15,380 nucleotides of DNA from Candidatus Latescibacterota bacterium (lineage in GTDB: Bacteria > Latescibacterota > UBA2968 > GCA-2709665), in the NCBI GenBank assembly GCA_012271065.1, contig JAAXHE010000243.1:1-15380 (forward strand), in the 5' to 3' direction. The stretch's first letter is position 1, and each line of letters opens with the position of its first letter. The translations under genes and the position numbers were made by a program. Below, in pieces: positions 1 to 5,926 of this stretch. The notes under the pieces were generated by a model. It had not been told where the DNA came from. It worked only from the letters and a program-made list of their open reading frames with translations, and did no database searches.

Positions 1-182
1 CCACACGGTCATCGTGCTGCCAGCAGGCGCCCCCAAAACGGCTCGAACACGACAAATCCGTCACAGAACCCGCTCTTTCGTTTCTCTTCTCACTCGGAAG
101 CTCTTTCTGCTTCCTTAAATTGCATCCTCTGACGATTCATGAATTAATCGGGGTAAATACCCCGGGATAGAATGGTGCGTCG
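1..182. repeat. Dispersed repeat, copy A (runs off the left edge)
   Basis: This is the left copy of a diverged repeat whose second copy lies at 1766-1936 in the same orientation. Both share an identical 18-mer ATTCATGAATTAATCGGG (here at about 135-152) and a hairpin GGAAGC-7 nt-GCTTCC (here at about 96-114). They also share a downstream GATAG...TGCGT tail. By hand, the segment 9-140 aligns to 1766-1897 without gaps over 132 nt at roughly 65% identity. On the minus strand both copies give a frame of the same length, ATG, 15 codons, TGA, 26 codons, stop. I do not recognise the element. It could be a decayed gene, an insertion-sequence remnant or a structured intergenic repeat. No coding gene is supported in 1-284 otherwise. 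Confidence 0.6.
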
Positions 183-284
183 AATTATTGAATCAGGATG
201 CTGCTCCGTTCAAGAGTCCGGCAGGATGCGGGTCTGTGGTCTGCCGGGAATGCCTGTGAAAAATTGAATTCGACGGGACGGACG

Positions 285-596
285 TCAGCCACGCCGGCGA
301 CACGATTCCCGTAACTGCGCCCAGGATAGTGGCATAAAAAAACGCCCCCGGACGGTTGCCACAAAACCGGGGATGTCTATCTCGTCGAGGCCGGCAAGAA
401 ATAAGAGGATGAAGACGCCGATAACCGGAAAAATCTGAAGCTTGCTCGTCGGCTCAATGATTACAGCGACGGGAACGAGGAGAATCCCGGCCGCAGTGTA
501 AGCGACAATCGAACTCAAGCCAATCCGGTCGAGGGGGCATTCGAGAAGCTTGGCTACAACAATCAGCAACCCGATCGGCAGCAGGTCTTCGATCAT
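285..596 (-). pseudogene. N-terminal remnant of a CPA2-family cation/proton antiporter
   Basis: The 103-residue product opens with two hydrophobic helices (about residues 5-18 and 29-48) and a third at about 55-70. The LSSIVAYTAAGILL stretch and the DEIDIP motif are typical of the first helices of KefB/NapA-type (CPA2) Na+(K+)/H+ exchangers, membrane proteins of about 400-600 residues. Only the first 87 residues look like the family. After GRFF, at a run of seven T on the coding strand (plus 336-342), the frame turns into non-membrane sequence and stops. Shifting by one base at that run continues as hydrophobic YATILGAVTGIVSPAW and then ends at 193-195, so the gene is truncated either way. 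An AAAGG ribosome-binding site precedes the ATG. It lies 203 bp downstream of the STAS gene on the same strand. A real frameshift, a homopolymer sequencing error or slippage cannot be told apart, but loss of the C-terminal three quarters is clear. Confidence 0.7.
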
Positions 597-799
597 GGTC
601 GGCCTTTCAGTATCTCGGGAGATTCAGGCGGGACCGCCCGAAACCGGAATACGACCGGACGCAACGCCGTCCATTCCATTTGACGACGACATGAAAACCG
701 TCCGGCGCACCCGGTATGGCTACGGTGTCATTTCCAACCGTGATGCTCCCGCAGCGAACAGCATTTGCTTGCGCGAAGCAGTCCCGGGCCAACCCGATA

Positions 800-1144
800 C
801 TATCCTCCGACTGCTGCCAGCGCTTCCGATCTGGTGGCGTAAACCGGTATGATTTTGTCGAATCCGCTGATCTCAAAGACCTCCCTGATCGGATCAGAGA
901 GCGAGCAGACGACGAATTCCTTGTCCTGTTTGCGAAGCGTCCTCGCGGTCAGCAGGATGACCCGGAGACCCGCACTGCTTATATAGGAAAGGCCTTCAAA
1001 ATCCACGATCACCGCTTGACCGTCTTCGTGCTGGGTGATTGCGGAATCGAGCGCTTCCTCGAACTCACGGGCATTGGACCCGTCGACGCGACCCTCAGCC
1101 TTCGCGATTAAGGTTCCGTCGTCCCGTTCGGTGTTAACCTCCAT
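800..1144 (-). CDS. STAS-domain anti-sigma factor antagonist (SpoIIAA/RsbV-like)
   Basis: This is a 114-residue single-domain protein, the usual size for anti-anti-sigma factors. The core DFEGLSYISSAGLRV at residues 48-62 matches the STAS signature, in which a serine (S57 by position) is phosphorylated by a partner switch kinase. In known systems the unphosphorylated form binds an RsbW/SpoIIAB-type anti-sigma kinase and frees its sigma factor. The remaining pattern also fits: an N-terminal strand, an EFEEAL helix and a C-terminal EALAAV helix. The start is well set by AAGGAG 8 nt before the ATG, and a near-consensus sigma-70 promoter lies about 80-110 bp upstream. No RsbW kinase or PP2C phosphatase gene is visible in the window, so its partner must lie elsewhere. 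The next gene downstream is the broken antiporter. The ECF sigma factor at 5110-5700 is of a class not normally controlled this way, so I do not link them. Confidence 0.92.
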   Translation of the reverse strand: MEVNTERDDGTLIAKAEGRVDGSNAREFEEALDSAITQHEDGQAVIVDFEGLSYISSAGLRVILLTARTLRKQDKEFVVCSLSDPIREVFEISGFDKIIPVYATRSEALAAVGG

Positions 1145-1226
1145 CGACCGATCTCCTTATTTATGGTGACCCGACCTCTCAGTTACCATATATTAGATTT
1201 CATTCACGGATGTGCGCCGAAGCGAT

Positions 1227-1255
1227 TAGATAACAGGATTCTTTCGATATGTCAA
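1227..1255 (-). promoter_or_regulatory. Sigma-70 promoter of the STAS gene
   Basis: On the minus strand a perfect -35 TTGACA (1255-1250) is separated by exactly 17 nt from TATCTA (1232-1227), followed about 80 nt later by the STAS ATG with an AAGGAG site. The match is better than most housekeeping promoters, which suggests constitutive expression of the STAS protein. Confidence 0.75.
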
Positions 1256-1341
1256 GTATTTTGTTCAGGATTTCCGCGCGCCGGCTCCTGGTCGAGCATT
1301 CCGGTAAATGGCGGACACGAAGTGACTGTTGAACTGCCGGT

Positions 1342-1500
1342 TGGCGGACATCCGTGTTTGAAAAAGTCCAGATAGTCCTGGAGGGGTTTCAACCGGAGCC
1401 CCTTTTCTTTTGCCTGGGCGGCCAGGACGTCGGGGCGGTGTTCACGCTGTGCGCCGGTGGTGAGTTCCAGGCCTTTCCATAGCAGTTCAAAGCTCTTAGC
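1342..1500 (-). pseudogene. Internal fragment of aspartyl-tRNA synthetase (aspS relic)
   Basis: Reading the minus strand from 1500 to 1342 gives 53 codons without a stop. They contain AKSFELLWKGLELTTGAQRE, a short linker, and then LQDYLDFFKHGCPP. This is the stretch of class II aspartyl-tRNA synthetases (archaeal/non-discriminating type) just before motif 3, where intact enzymes continue with HGGFGxGLxR. Here the family match ends abruptly after CPP, and upstream of AKSF there is no match and a stop lies in frame. So both ends are missing and no start codon remains. The full gene is over 400 codons, so only about an eighth survives. The family call is from recognition of the conserved GxExTTGAQREHR and FxxGCPP patterns. 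The fragment must have arrived by rearrangement or be the remains of a duplicated synthetase gene. Confidence 0.8.
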
Positions 1501-1765
1501 CTGGATTATTCAGTGCGCCGTGAAAAGGCGCGTCTGTGAGTTGAAGACAAAGATCAAGTTCCATCTGCCGACCTGCCTGCTGCAGGCAGGCGGCGTTTCC
1601 ACTCAAACAACTCTATGCCAAGATCATCCACAATCTCGCAGGTTGTGTTCCATGACCCATCTTGACAGGACCACGCCTTCACGTCTTCGAACGCCACAAC
1701 CTATGCCGATGAACACGCCTGCGCTCTTGTACACCGCTCGATGGTCGAACTGTGACTTCCTGATG
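1501..1765. other. Non-coding or decayed stretch
   Basis: No convincing gene is present between the aspS relic and repeat copy B. The minus strand has a 67-codon frame at 1624-1827 that may start at GTG. In another minus-strand frame, roughly 1590-1690, it encodes a protein-like patch with TTCEIVDDLGIELFEWKRR. Neither matches a family I recognise and stops interrupt both. This looks like decayed coding sequence that may belong to the same element as repeat copy B. Confidence 0.4.
1572..1590. repeat. 19-bp perfect palindrome
   Basis: CCTGCCTGCTGCAGGCAGG is two 9-base arms around a single T. It also contains short CCTG/CAGG units, which makes it look like a small dispersed palindromic element and not a terminator, as no T-run follows. 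It sits in non-coding sequence between the aspS relic and repeat copy B. Only one copy is visible in the window. Confidence 0.5.
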
Positions 1766-1936
1766 CTACGGTGCGGCCAGCACCCGACAACCAAACGGGT
1801 CTGACACTCCAGATCCACCACAGACACGTTTTTCTTTTTCCTTCTTTCACTGGGAAGCTGTTTCTGCTTCCTGAATCTCCAATTCGTTGCAATTCATGAA
1901 TTAATCGGGCTAATACTTCGATAGCATTTGTTGCGT
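1766..1936. repeat. Dispersed repeat, copy B
   Basis: This is the second copy of the repeat at 1-182, in the same orientation. It carries the same 18-mer ATTCATGAATTAATCGGG (about 1892-1909), the hairpin GGAAGC-tgtttct-GCTTCC (about 1853-1871) and the GATAG...TTGCGT tail. The hairpin stem is unchanged while the loop differs by one base from copy A. The minus-strand 44-codon frame of 1766-1897 has an in-frame TGA at codon 17, exactly as in copy A. Confidence 0.6.
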
Positions 1937-2040
1937 GGCTCGTGATCTTCTACCGCCGAATAGGGCGAGTTCAGAGGATTGCCACGTTTTGTCGTCTCAC
2001 TGTGCCGTGAGAAGTCCTTGAAGGGCATGCCAATAAGAAA

Positions 2041-2068
2041 CCCGCCATCGAGTAGACTCAATGGCGGG
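2041..2068 (-). terminator. Probable intrinsic terminator
   Basis: CCCGCCAT pairs with ATGGCGGG, and an inner GAGT/ACTC extends the stem across one mismatch. On the minus strand the hairpin is followed by TTTCTTATT. It lies about 240 nt past the stop of the lipoprotein gene and is the first good stop signal for the minus-strand sigma-factor operon. No T-run follows on the plus strand. Confidence 0.55.
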
Positions 2069-2079
2069 CAGCTGCCGAT

Positions 2080-2268
2080 TTGGTTTACGTGAGTGTATCA
2101 CATCCGCCACCGGGTCCCGTGAAGATTGGCCGAATTGACATTGCTTACAGGGCGTACGACGTCTACTACGCTTCCCGACAGCGTGAGATTAAGGGTTATG
2201 TAACTGATGCGGTTCATTATAACGGTTCCGTGTACGGGTTTTCGCCGGTTGAATTCCCAATGAAGTAA
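2080..2268 (+). CDS. Short hypothetical ORF, doubtful
   Basis: This is a 62-residue frame with a TTG start (a GTG lies nine bases later) and no ribosome-binding site. The composition is protein-like in the middle, with several Tyr, Val and Ile and the stretch YRAYDVYYASRQ, but I recognise no family, signal peptide or membrane segment. It begins right after the terminator-like hairpin and fills most of the gap to the lipoprotein gene, which converges on it. It may be a fragment of a larger lost gene or chance. Confidence 0.2.
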   Translation: MVYVSVSHPPPGPVKIGRIDIAYRAYDVYYASRQREIKGYVTDAVHYNGSVYGFSPVEFPMK

Positions 2269-2310
2269 TCATTCACCCGAGTGATGTCAAGGCGAATCGG
2301 GCGTCCGGGT

Positions 2311-3093
2311 TTACCTGCCCTTACGGCCGTGTCCGCGGGCCTTTCCTGATCGCTTTCGTCCCCCGGATTTCATTTCGTCCAGCTTCTCCATCTGTTCATC
2401 GGTAAGGACGGCGTTGAAGTCCTCCTCGAAATCCGCTTTCAGGTCTCGCAGCTTGTCCCTGACACCCGAACGGTCGCCTGACTCCTGAGCACTGTCGATC
2501 GCGGCTTTCACGTCGGCCTGGTAATCTTCATACAATTCATTGAGATCCGTGACCTGTTGGTCGCTCAGGCCAAGGGAATCGGTCAGTGCGGCGATGTAAT
2601 TTCCCCACCCTTTGTCCTTCCTGCGGGCGGCTGCATTGGCCCTGAGTTCCTCGAGTCTGGCCTGTTGTTCGTCCGTCAGGACGTCTTCGAACTCGTCCTC
2701 ATATTCCGCTCTCAATTCCTGCAACTCCGACCGCAGCCCGGTGCGGTTACCCGACGCTCTCGCGCTGTCGGTCAGGGCCTTGACGTCCGCCGCGTAGGAT
2801 GCGTTCAACTCCTCGAGCGCTGTCGCCTGTTCGTCGCTCAGGCCCAGAGAGTCGGCCAGTGCGTCCACGGAGATTCCCCATCCTCTATGGTGACCGTGGC
2901 TTGATTTGCTGGAGCCATCGCTATCAGGTTTGGAACTTATCTCATCCGTGGATGCCTTTGAGGCCTGTGATGCGCTTTCAGTGGACCCGGCCCCGGTTGG
3001 GGACTCGACGGGGATTTTATTGCCGCATCCGAGGATGGTGAGGATCGTCAGGCCGGCAACGACGGGCGTGATGGCAAATCTGCGAAACGACAT
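2311..3093 (-). CDS. Lipoprotein with two LTxxQ (Spy/CpxP-like) repeats
   Basis: The 260-residue protein has a signal peptide (residues 1-22) ending in a lipobox ILGC with the lipidated Cys at 23. A Ser/Thr/Asp-rich linker (about 24-66) includes a HGHH cluster at 67-69 and neighbours. Two near-identical helical units follow. Unit 1 runs from GWG at 71 through DSLGLSDEQ (81-89) to VLTDEQ (138-143). Unit 2 runs from GWG at 162 through DSLGLSDQQ (172-180) to VLTDEQ (229-234). Each pair of LSD(E/Q)Q and LTDEQ motifs is what Spy/CpxP proteins carry as LTxxQ. Those are periplasmic helical-hairpin proteins that act as chaperones or sense envelope and metal stress. The repeat period is exactly 91 residues with no gap. 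A strong AAAGGAG precedes the ATG. It is the last gene of the sigma-factor operon, 31 nt after its neighbour. The function as chaperone, metal binder or sensor is inference. Confidence 0.82.
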   Translation of the reverse strand: MSFRRFAITPVVAGLTILTILGCGNKIPVESPTGAGSTESASQASKASTDEISSKPDSDGSSKSSHGHHRGWGISVDALADSLGLSDEQATALEELNASYAADVKALTDSARASGNRTGLRSELQELRAEYEDEFEDVLTDEQQARLEELRANAAARRKDKGWGNYIAALTDSLGLSDQQVTDLNELYEDYQADVKAAIDSAQESGDRSGVRDKLRDLKADFEEDFNAVLTDEQMEKLDEMKSGGRKRSGKARGHGRKGR

Positions 3094-3124
3094 TTACGAC
3101 TCCTTTCTTACCCGGCTCGGTCCG

Positions 3125-3643
3125 TTAAATTGAAGACGGTTTTTCGCTTCTGCGGTCCTGACCGGGATCTCCCATTCCCTCAAAGCCCTTCCCGTAGCCG
3201 CGTTTGCGCCACATCTTGCGGAATCCTTCTTTCGGACGATCCCTTCGGATCTCGCGAAGCCTGGTCCGTTGCTCCGGGGTCAGGACGCTGTTGACCTTGA
3301 GCCGGTGATTGACCTTGCTCTCCAGAATCAGGGATCGCGCGTTGTTTACGGAAGCAACCCGCGCTTTGACTTCAGCAGGATCGGGGTTGTCCTGCCGCAT
3401 GGCAGCCCTGAGATCCAGCCTGGCCACCTTGAGGTCGGCCCGCAGCTGCGCCATCTTCTTGGACCGCTCCAGGTTCAGGCCTTCCAATTTCGTCCGTTGT
3501 TCCGCTGAGAGTTCAAGGGCTTCCATTGGCGCCTTCCGGGCTTTCTTCCAGCCGCGTTTGCCGCGATGCGCGTCCGATGGCAGAGCCCAGACGACGGCAA
3601 TTATAGGAATGACAACGGCAACGATGAGGGCCAGACGTTTCAT
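3125..3643 (-). CDS. Secreted Spy/CpxP-like LTxxQ protein
   Basis: The 172-residue product has an N-terminal hydrophobic segment (residues 4-20) preceded by KR, which is a signal peptide or anchor. Its body is a highly charged helix bundle. The two LTxxQ-type motifs are ELSAEQRTKL (44-53) and VLTPEQRTRL (120-129), about 76 residues apart, the spacing expected for a single Spy/CpxP unit. The length is close to the 160-170 residues of Spy and CpxP. The C-terminal tail (about 130-172) is rich in Lys, Arg and Gly and resembles no domain. The ribosome-binding site AAAGGAG is strong. The gap of 129 bp to the upstream gene is the longest inside this operon, so an internal promoter is possible, although I saw none. 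It probably acts in the periplasm as a chaperone-like or stress-sensing partner of the operon. Confidence 0.82.
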   Translation of the reverse strand: MKRLALIVAVVIPIIAVVWALPSDAHRGKRGWKKARKAPMEALELSAEQRTKLEGLNLERSKKMAQLRADLKVARLDLRAAMRQDNPDPAEVKARVASVNNARSLILESKVNHRLKVNSVLTPEQRTRLREIRRDRPKEGFRKMWRKRGYGKGFEGMGDPGQDRRSEKPSSI

Positions 3644-3772
3644 GGTACTTCTCCTTTCGGTTTCCCCGGCTTGAGGATATTATGGACGGCTGCCCGGCTG
3701 AATGCAGACGCACGCCCTGCAAGAACTTTACACTTTGGACAGATTAATTTCTCTGTGCGTTCCAGGATACGT

Positions 3773-4666
3773 TCAGAAATCCAGCGCCCTGCCGACGGAC
3801 CTGCGTCTGAGCTGGCGTTTCCATCCCATACGTCGCTCGATACCATGGGTAATTTTTTCGAACTTCCCTAACTGATCTTTACGCAGAAGAACTATGATTT
3901 CCGACCAGGTCTTTCCGGTTAGGGATCCGAGTTGCTCGTCGCGTTTCTGAAATATCCGGCGCGTTGCGCCTCGTCCATTTTTTTCGATCCGTTCTATTCT
4001 CGTCCGTTGCTCTTCAGATAAATCCAGGTCCAACCTTCGGTGAAATCCCCGATAATTAAAGGGCTTGAGCGACTCGATCCGTTTCGACTGCCCGGGTGTT
4101 AGAACGGCGTTCATTTTTTCTCGCGTATTCTCCTGCCGTGTCCTCAATTGCTTCCGGGTCTTCCTGCGCAGCTCTTGCATCGCCGCCCAATTTCTATTCA
4201 GGATACGTCTCACTGTCGCCTGTTGTTCTTCGTCGAGATCCAGATCCCTGGTGAGTTGTTGCAGAATTATTGCCGGAGAAACAGGGCTTGTCAATTCGTC
4301 GAATCTCTCCTGCTGGTCCGGCGTGAGGATATCTCGAATCCGGGCCCAGGTTTTCCGTGTGACCGTCTCGGTTTTCGCGCGGATCTCCCTGCGCATCTTG
4401 CCCATTGTCACACGGCCTTCATCCAGGATCCCTTCGATTTCGGCCCGTTGCTCGTCGTTCAGTTCGAGGTTGCGAACGTATCGATTGAGAAGGCGCTCCG
4501 CAGATGCGCCAAAAGGAGGCCTGCCGCGGCGTTCCAACCGGTCGGAACGCCGTTGATCTTTGCCAGGGGGAAGCCAGCGCTGATACGTTGCGCCCAGGGC
4601 TGCTCCGAGTACGAAAATGCCCAGCGCCAGCAGGACGGCCTTCATGCGGGTGGCGTTTGTCGACAT
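3773..4666 (-). CDS. Membrane-anchored protein with three LTxxQ repeats
   Basis: The 297-residue protein has one N-terminal membrane segment (residues 9-26), then an Arg-rich linker. Three LTxxQ-type helical units follow: LELNDEQ (67-73) with ILTPDQQ (113-119), LDLDEEQ (142-148) with VLTPGQS (188-194), and LDLSEEQ (214-220) with a degenerate LLRKDQ (260-265). The unit spacing is about 74 residues. The family (Spy/CpxP/CnrX-like) is periplasmic. Here the anchor would keep the repeats at the outer face of the inner membrane, next to the anti-sigma factor whose gene stops just 3 nt upstream. The start ATG has an ACGAGG site 6 nt ahead. In CnrYXH-type systems an anchored CnrX relays metal binding to the anti-sigma CnrY, and by position this protein is the best candidate for that job. 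His and Cys residues are scarce, so metal sensing is not evident. Confidence 0.78.
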   Translation of the reverse strand: MSTNATRMKAVLLALGIFVLGAALGATYQRWLPPGKDQRRSDRLERRGRPPFGASAERLLNRYVRNLELNDEQRAEIEGILDEGRVTMGKMRREIRAKTETVTRKTWARIRDILTPDQQERFDELTSPVSPAIILQQLTRDLDLDEEQQATVRRILNRNWAAMQELRRKTRKQLRTRQENTREKMNAVLTPGQSKRIESLKPFNYRGFHRRLDLDLSEEQRTRIERIEKNGRGATRRIFQKRDEQLGSLTGKTWSEIIVLLRKDQLGKFEKITHGIERRMGWKRQLRRRSVGRALDF

Positions 4667-4669
4667 GGG

Positions 4670-5113
4670 CTACCTCGTCTGCAAAATATATAGAATGTCG
4701 TCGCGGGAGGGTTCCTCCTGCGAGAGCATGGCGACGTCCGATTCCTCCCACTGCACTTTCAGATACTCGTCAAGCGTATAGGCGGGTGCTTCGGTGGTGA
4801 GATTGCCAATGACGGCCAGAAGCAGGACCGCGGCCGCCAGAACAGGAAGAAACCTTTTGCCGACCCACTCGAACTGTATCCAGGGCTCCGCCACGTCTTC
4901 GACGATCATTCGCCGTGCAATGCCTTGCCACAGTCCGGGCGACGCGGATTCCGGTCTGGCGGCAATGAGACGTTGAATGCGCGTAAGATATTCCAGTTCC
5001 TCCCGACAGGCGGACGAGACCGCGAGACGCGCCTCAACCTCGAGCATCTGTTCGGCCGGGAGGTTGGATTCCAGATATGCGGGCAAAAGTTCCTTGACTT
5101 CGGAGTCTGTCAT
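4670..5113 (-). CDS. Membrane anti-sigma factor (zf-HC2-like, zinc motif lost)
   Basis: The 147-residue protein has an N-terminal cytoplasmic part, ELLPAYLESNLPAEQMLEVEARL...SACREELEYL (residues 8-43). It follows the pattern of anti-sigma zf-HC2 domains (LLxxYLDGxLxxxExxxVExHLxxCxxCxxEL). The His is replaced by Ala/Arg and the first Cys by Ser, and only Cys36 remains, so zinc cannot be bound by the usual HCC triad. A single membrane helix at about 89-106 follows, then a short outer tail of about 40 residues with many acids. The start is the ATG overlapping the sigma-factor stop as ATGA (5110-5113), which implies translational coupling. A longer open frame continues to 5599 but is only the shadow of the sigma gene. 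By family role it holds the ECF sigma factor at the membrane until released. Confidence 0.87.
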   Translation of the reverse strand: MTDSEVKELLPAYLESNLPAEQMLEVEARLAVSSACREELEYLTRIQRLIAARPESASPGLWQGIARRMIVEDVAEPWIQFEWVGKRFLPVLAAAVLLLAVIGNLTTEAPAYTLDEYLKVQWEESDVAMLSQEEPSRDDILYILQTR

Positions 5114-5700
5114 GGCGGCGTCCCCTCTTTCCACTCGTTGTAAACGGGCCGCAAGAGGTCCCTGAGATGCGCCCGGGCCCGGGAGAGGCGGGATTTGACC
5201 GTACCGACCGAACAATTCAGCGTTTCTGAAATCTCTTCCTGCGACATGCCTTCGATGTCTTTCAGCACGATAACGAGCCGATGGTCGGGCGAGATCAGAT
5301 TCAGTACTTCCTGCATGGTTTCCTGTAGTTTCAGGCGTTCGAAATCGTCGGCAGGTGTTCGGCGTTCCCACAGGTGTTCGGATGTAAAGTGTCCGGAATC
5401 GAGGAGTGAATCGAGCGACGTTGAATCTCGCCGGCGTTTCTCCTTCTGAGCCGCGTTGAGACAGACATTGACGGCGATTCTGTAGAGCCAGGTGTAGAAC
5501 CCCGAGTCGGCGCGGAATCCGGGCAATGCCCGGTATGCGCGGATGAAGGCAGTCTGGGCGGCATCCCGGGCGATCTCCCGGTCTCCCAGAATTGAACACG
5601 CAAGATTGTAGACGCGCCCTTCATAACGTTCCACAAGGACGCGAAACGCCTGTTGATCTCCCTCCTGGCAGCGTCTGACCAGATCCAGATCTTCACCCAT
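5110..5700 (-). CDS. ECF-family RNA polymerase sigma factor
   Basis: The 196-residue protein has sigma region 2 at about residues 10-85, including the -10 recognition helix DAAQTAFIRAYRALPGF and FYTWLYRIAVNVCLN. A linker follows with no region 3. Region 4 is at about 125-190 with the helix-turn-helix MSQEEISETLNCSVGTVKSRLSRAR split around its turn. This is the standard size and build of RpoE-like ECF factors. I chose the ATG at 5700 because GGAG lies 6 nt ahead and the next residues, GEDLDLVRRCQEGD, match the usual ECF start. A TTG at 5739 would extend it by 13 residues with no good site. The gene is first in the operon and is followed by its anti-sigma factor. An ECF-type promoter upstream points to autoregulation, and the LTxxQ proteins after it are likely targets and sensors. 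Confidence 0.94.
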   Translation of the reverse strand: MGEDLDLVRRCQEGDQQAFRVLVERYEGRVYNLACSILGDREIARDAAQTAFIRAYRALPGFRADSGFYTWLYRIAVNVCLNAAQKEKRRRDSTSLDSLLDSGHFTSEHLWERRTPADDFERLKLQETMQEVLNLISPDHRLVIVLKDIEGMSQEEISETLNCSVGTVKSRLSRARAHLRDLLRPVYNEWKEGTPP

Positions 5701-5833
5701 TCGGGCTCCTGGAAACGCGGCATGGATCCAAACCGACAATCAGGACCGTCGCGTCATCCGGCAATAATCCGTAAATCGCAGGCGAACTGCAGCGTGAATT
5801 GACATCGTGCCCGCAGATTGCCTTTCCACACAC

Positions 5834-5862
5834 TTAGACATTGACGTTGTGGCTGGCGTTCC
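5834..5862 (-). promoter_or_regulatory. Possible ECF-type autoregulatory promoter
   Basis: Minus strand: GGAAC (5862-5858), 18 nt, then GTCTAA (5839-5834). This is close to the RpoE-class pattern GGAACTT-N16-TCTAA, with a spacer one base longer. It lies about 135 nt upstream of the sigma-factor ATG, immediately after the ilvB terminator, exactly where an autoregulatory promoter would be expected. Confidence 0.45.
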
Positions 5863-5873
5863 CTGCGGACACG

Positions 5874-5908
5874 AAAATCCGGATGCTGCGTCGCAACATC
5901 CGGATTTT
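5874..5908 (-). terminator. Intrinsic terminator after ilvB
   Basis: AAAATCCGGATG and CATCCGGATTTT are perfect 12-base inverted arms around an 11-nt loop, 18 nt after the ilvB stop. The A and T runs at the arm ends give a T-tract on both strands. It should end ilvB transcripts and insulate the sigma-factor operon. Confidence 0.85.
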
Positions 5909-5926
5909 GACAGGTTGCCCGTGGAT

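Noticed and set aside
3640..3846. A 68-codon minus-strand frame with a CPKC pair between two LTxxQ genes
   Set aside because: It overlaps the end of the three-repeat gene and the start of the next one, with no site or family match; likely chance.
5114..5599. N-terminal extension of the anti-sigma frame
   Set aside because: It overlaps the sigma gene in another frame, lacks family similarity, and the ATGA overlap gives a proper start at 5113.
5874..5908. Inverted repeat considered as an operator of the sigma operon
   Set aside because: The arms end in A and T runs and the position right after the ilvB stop fits an intrinsic terminator.
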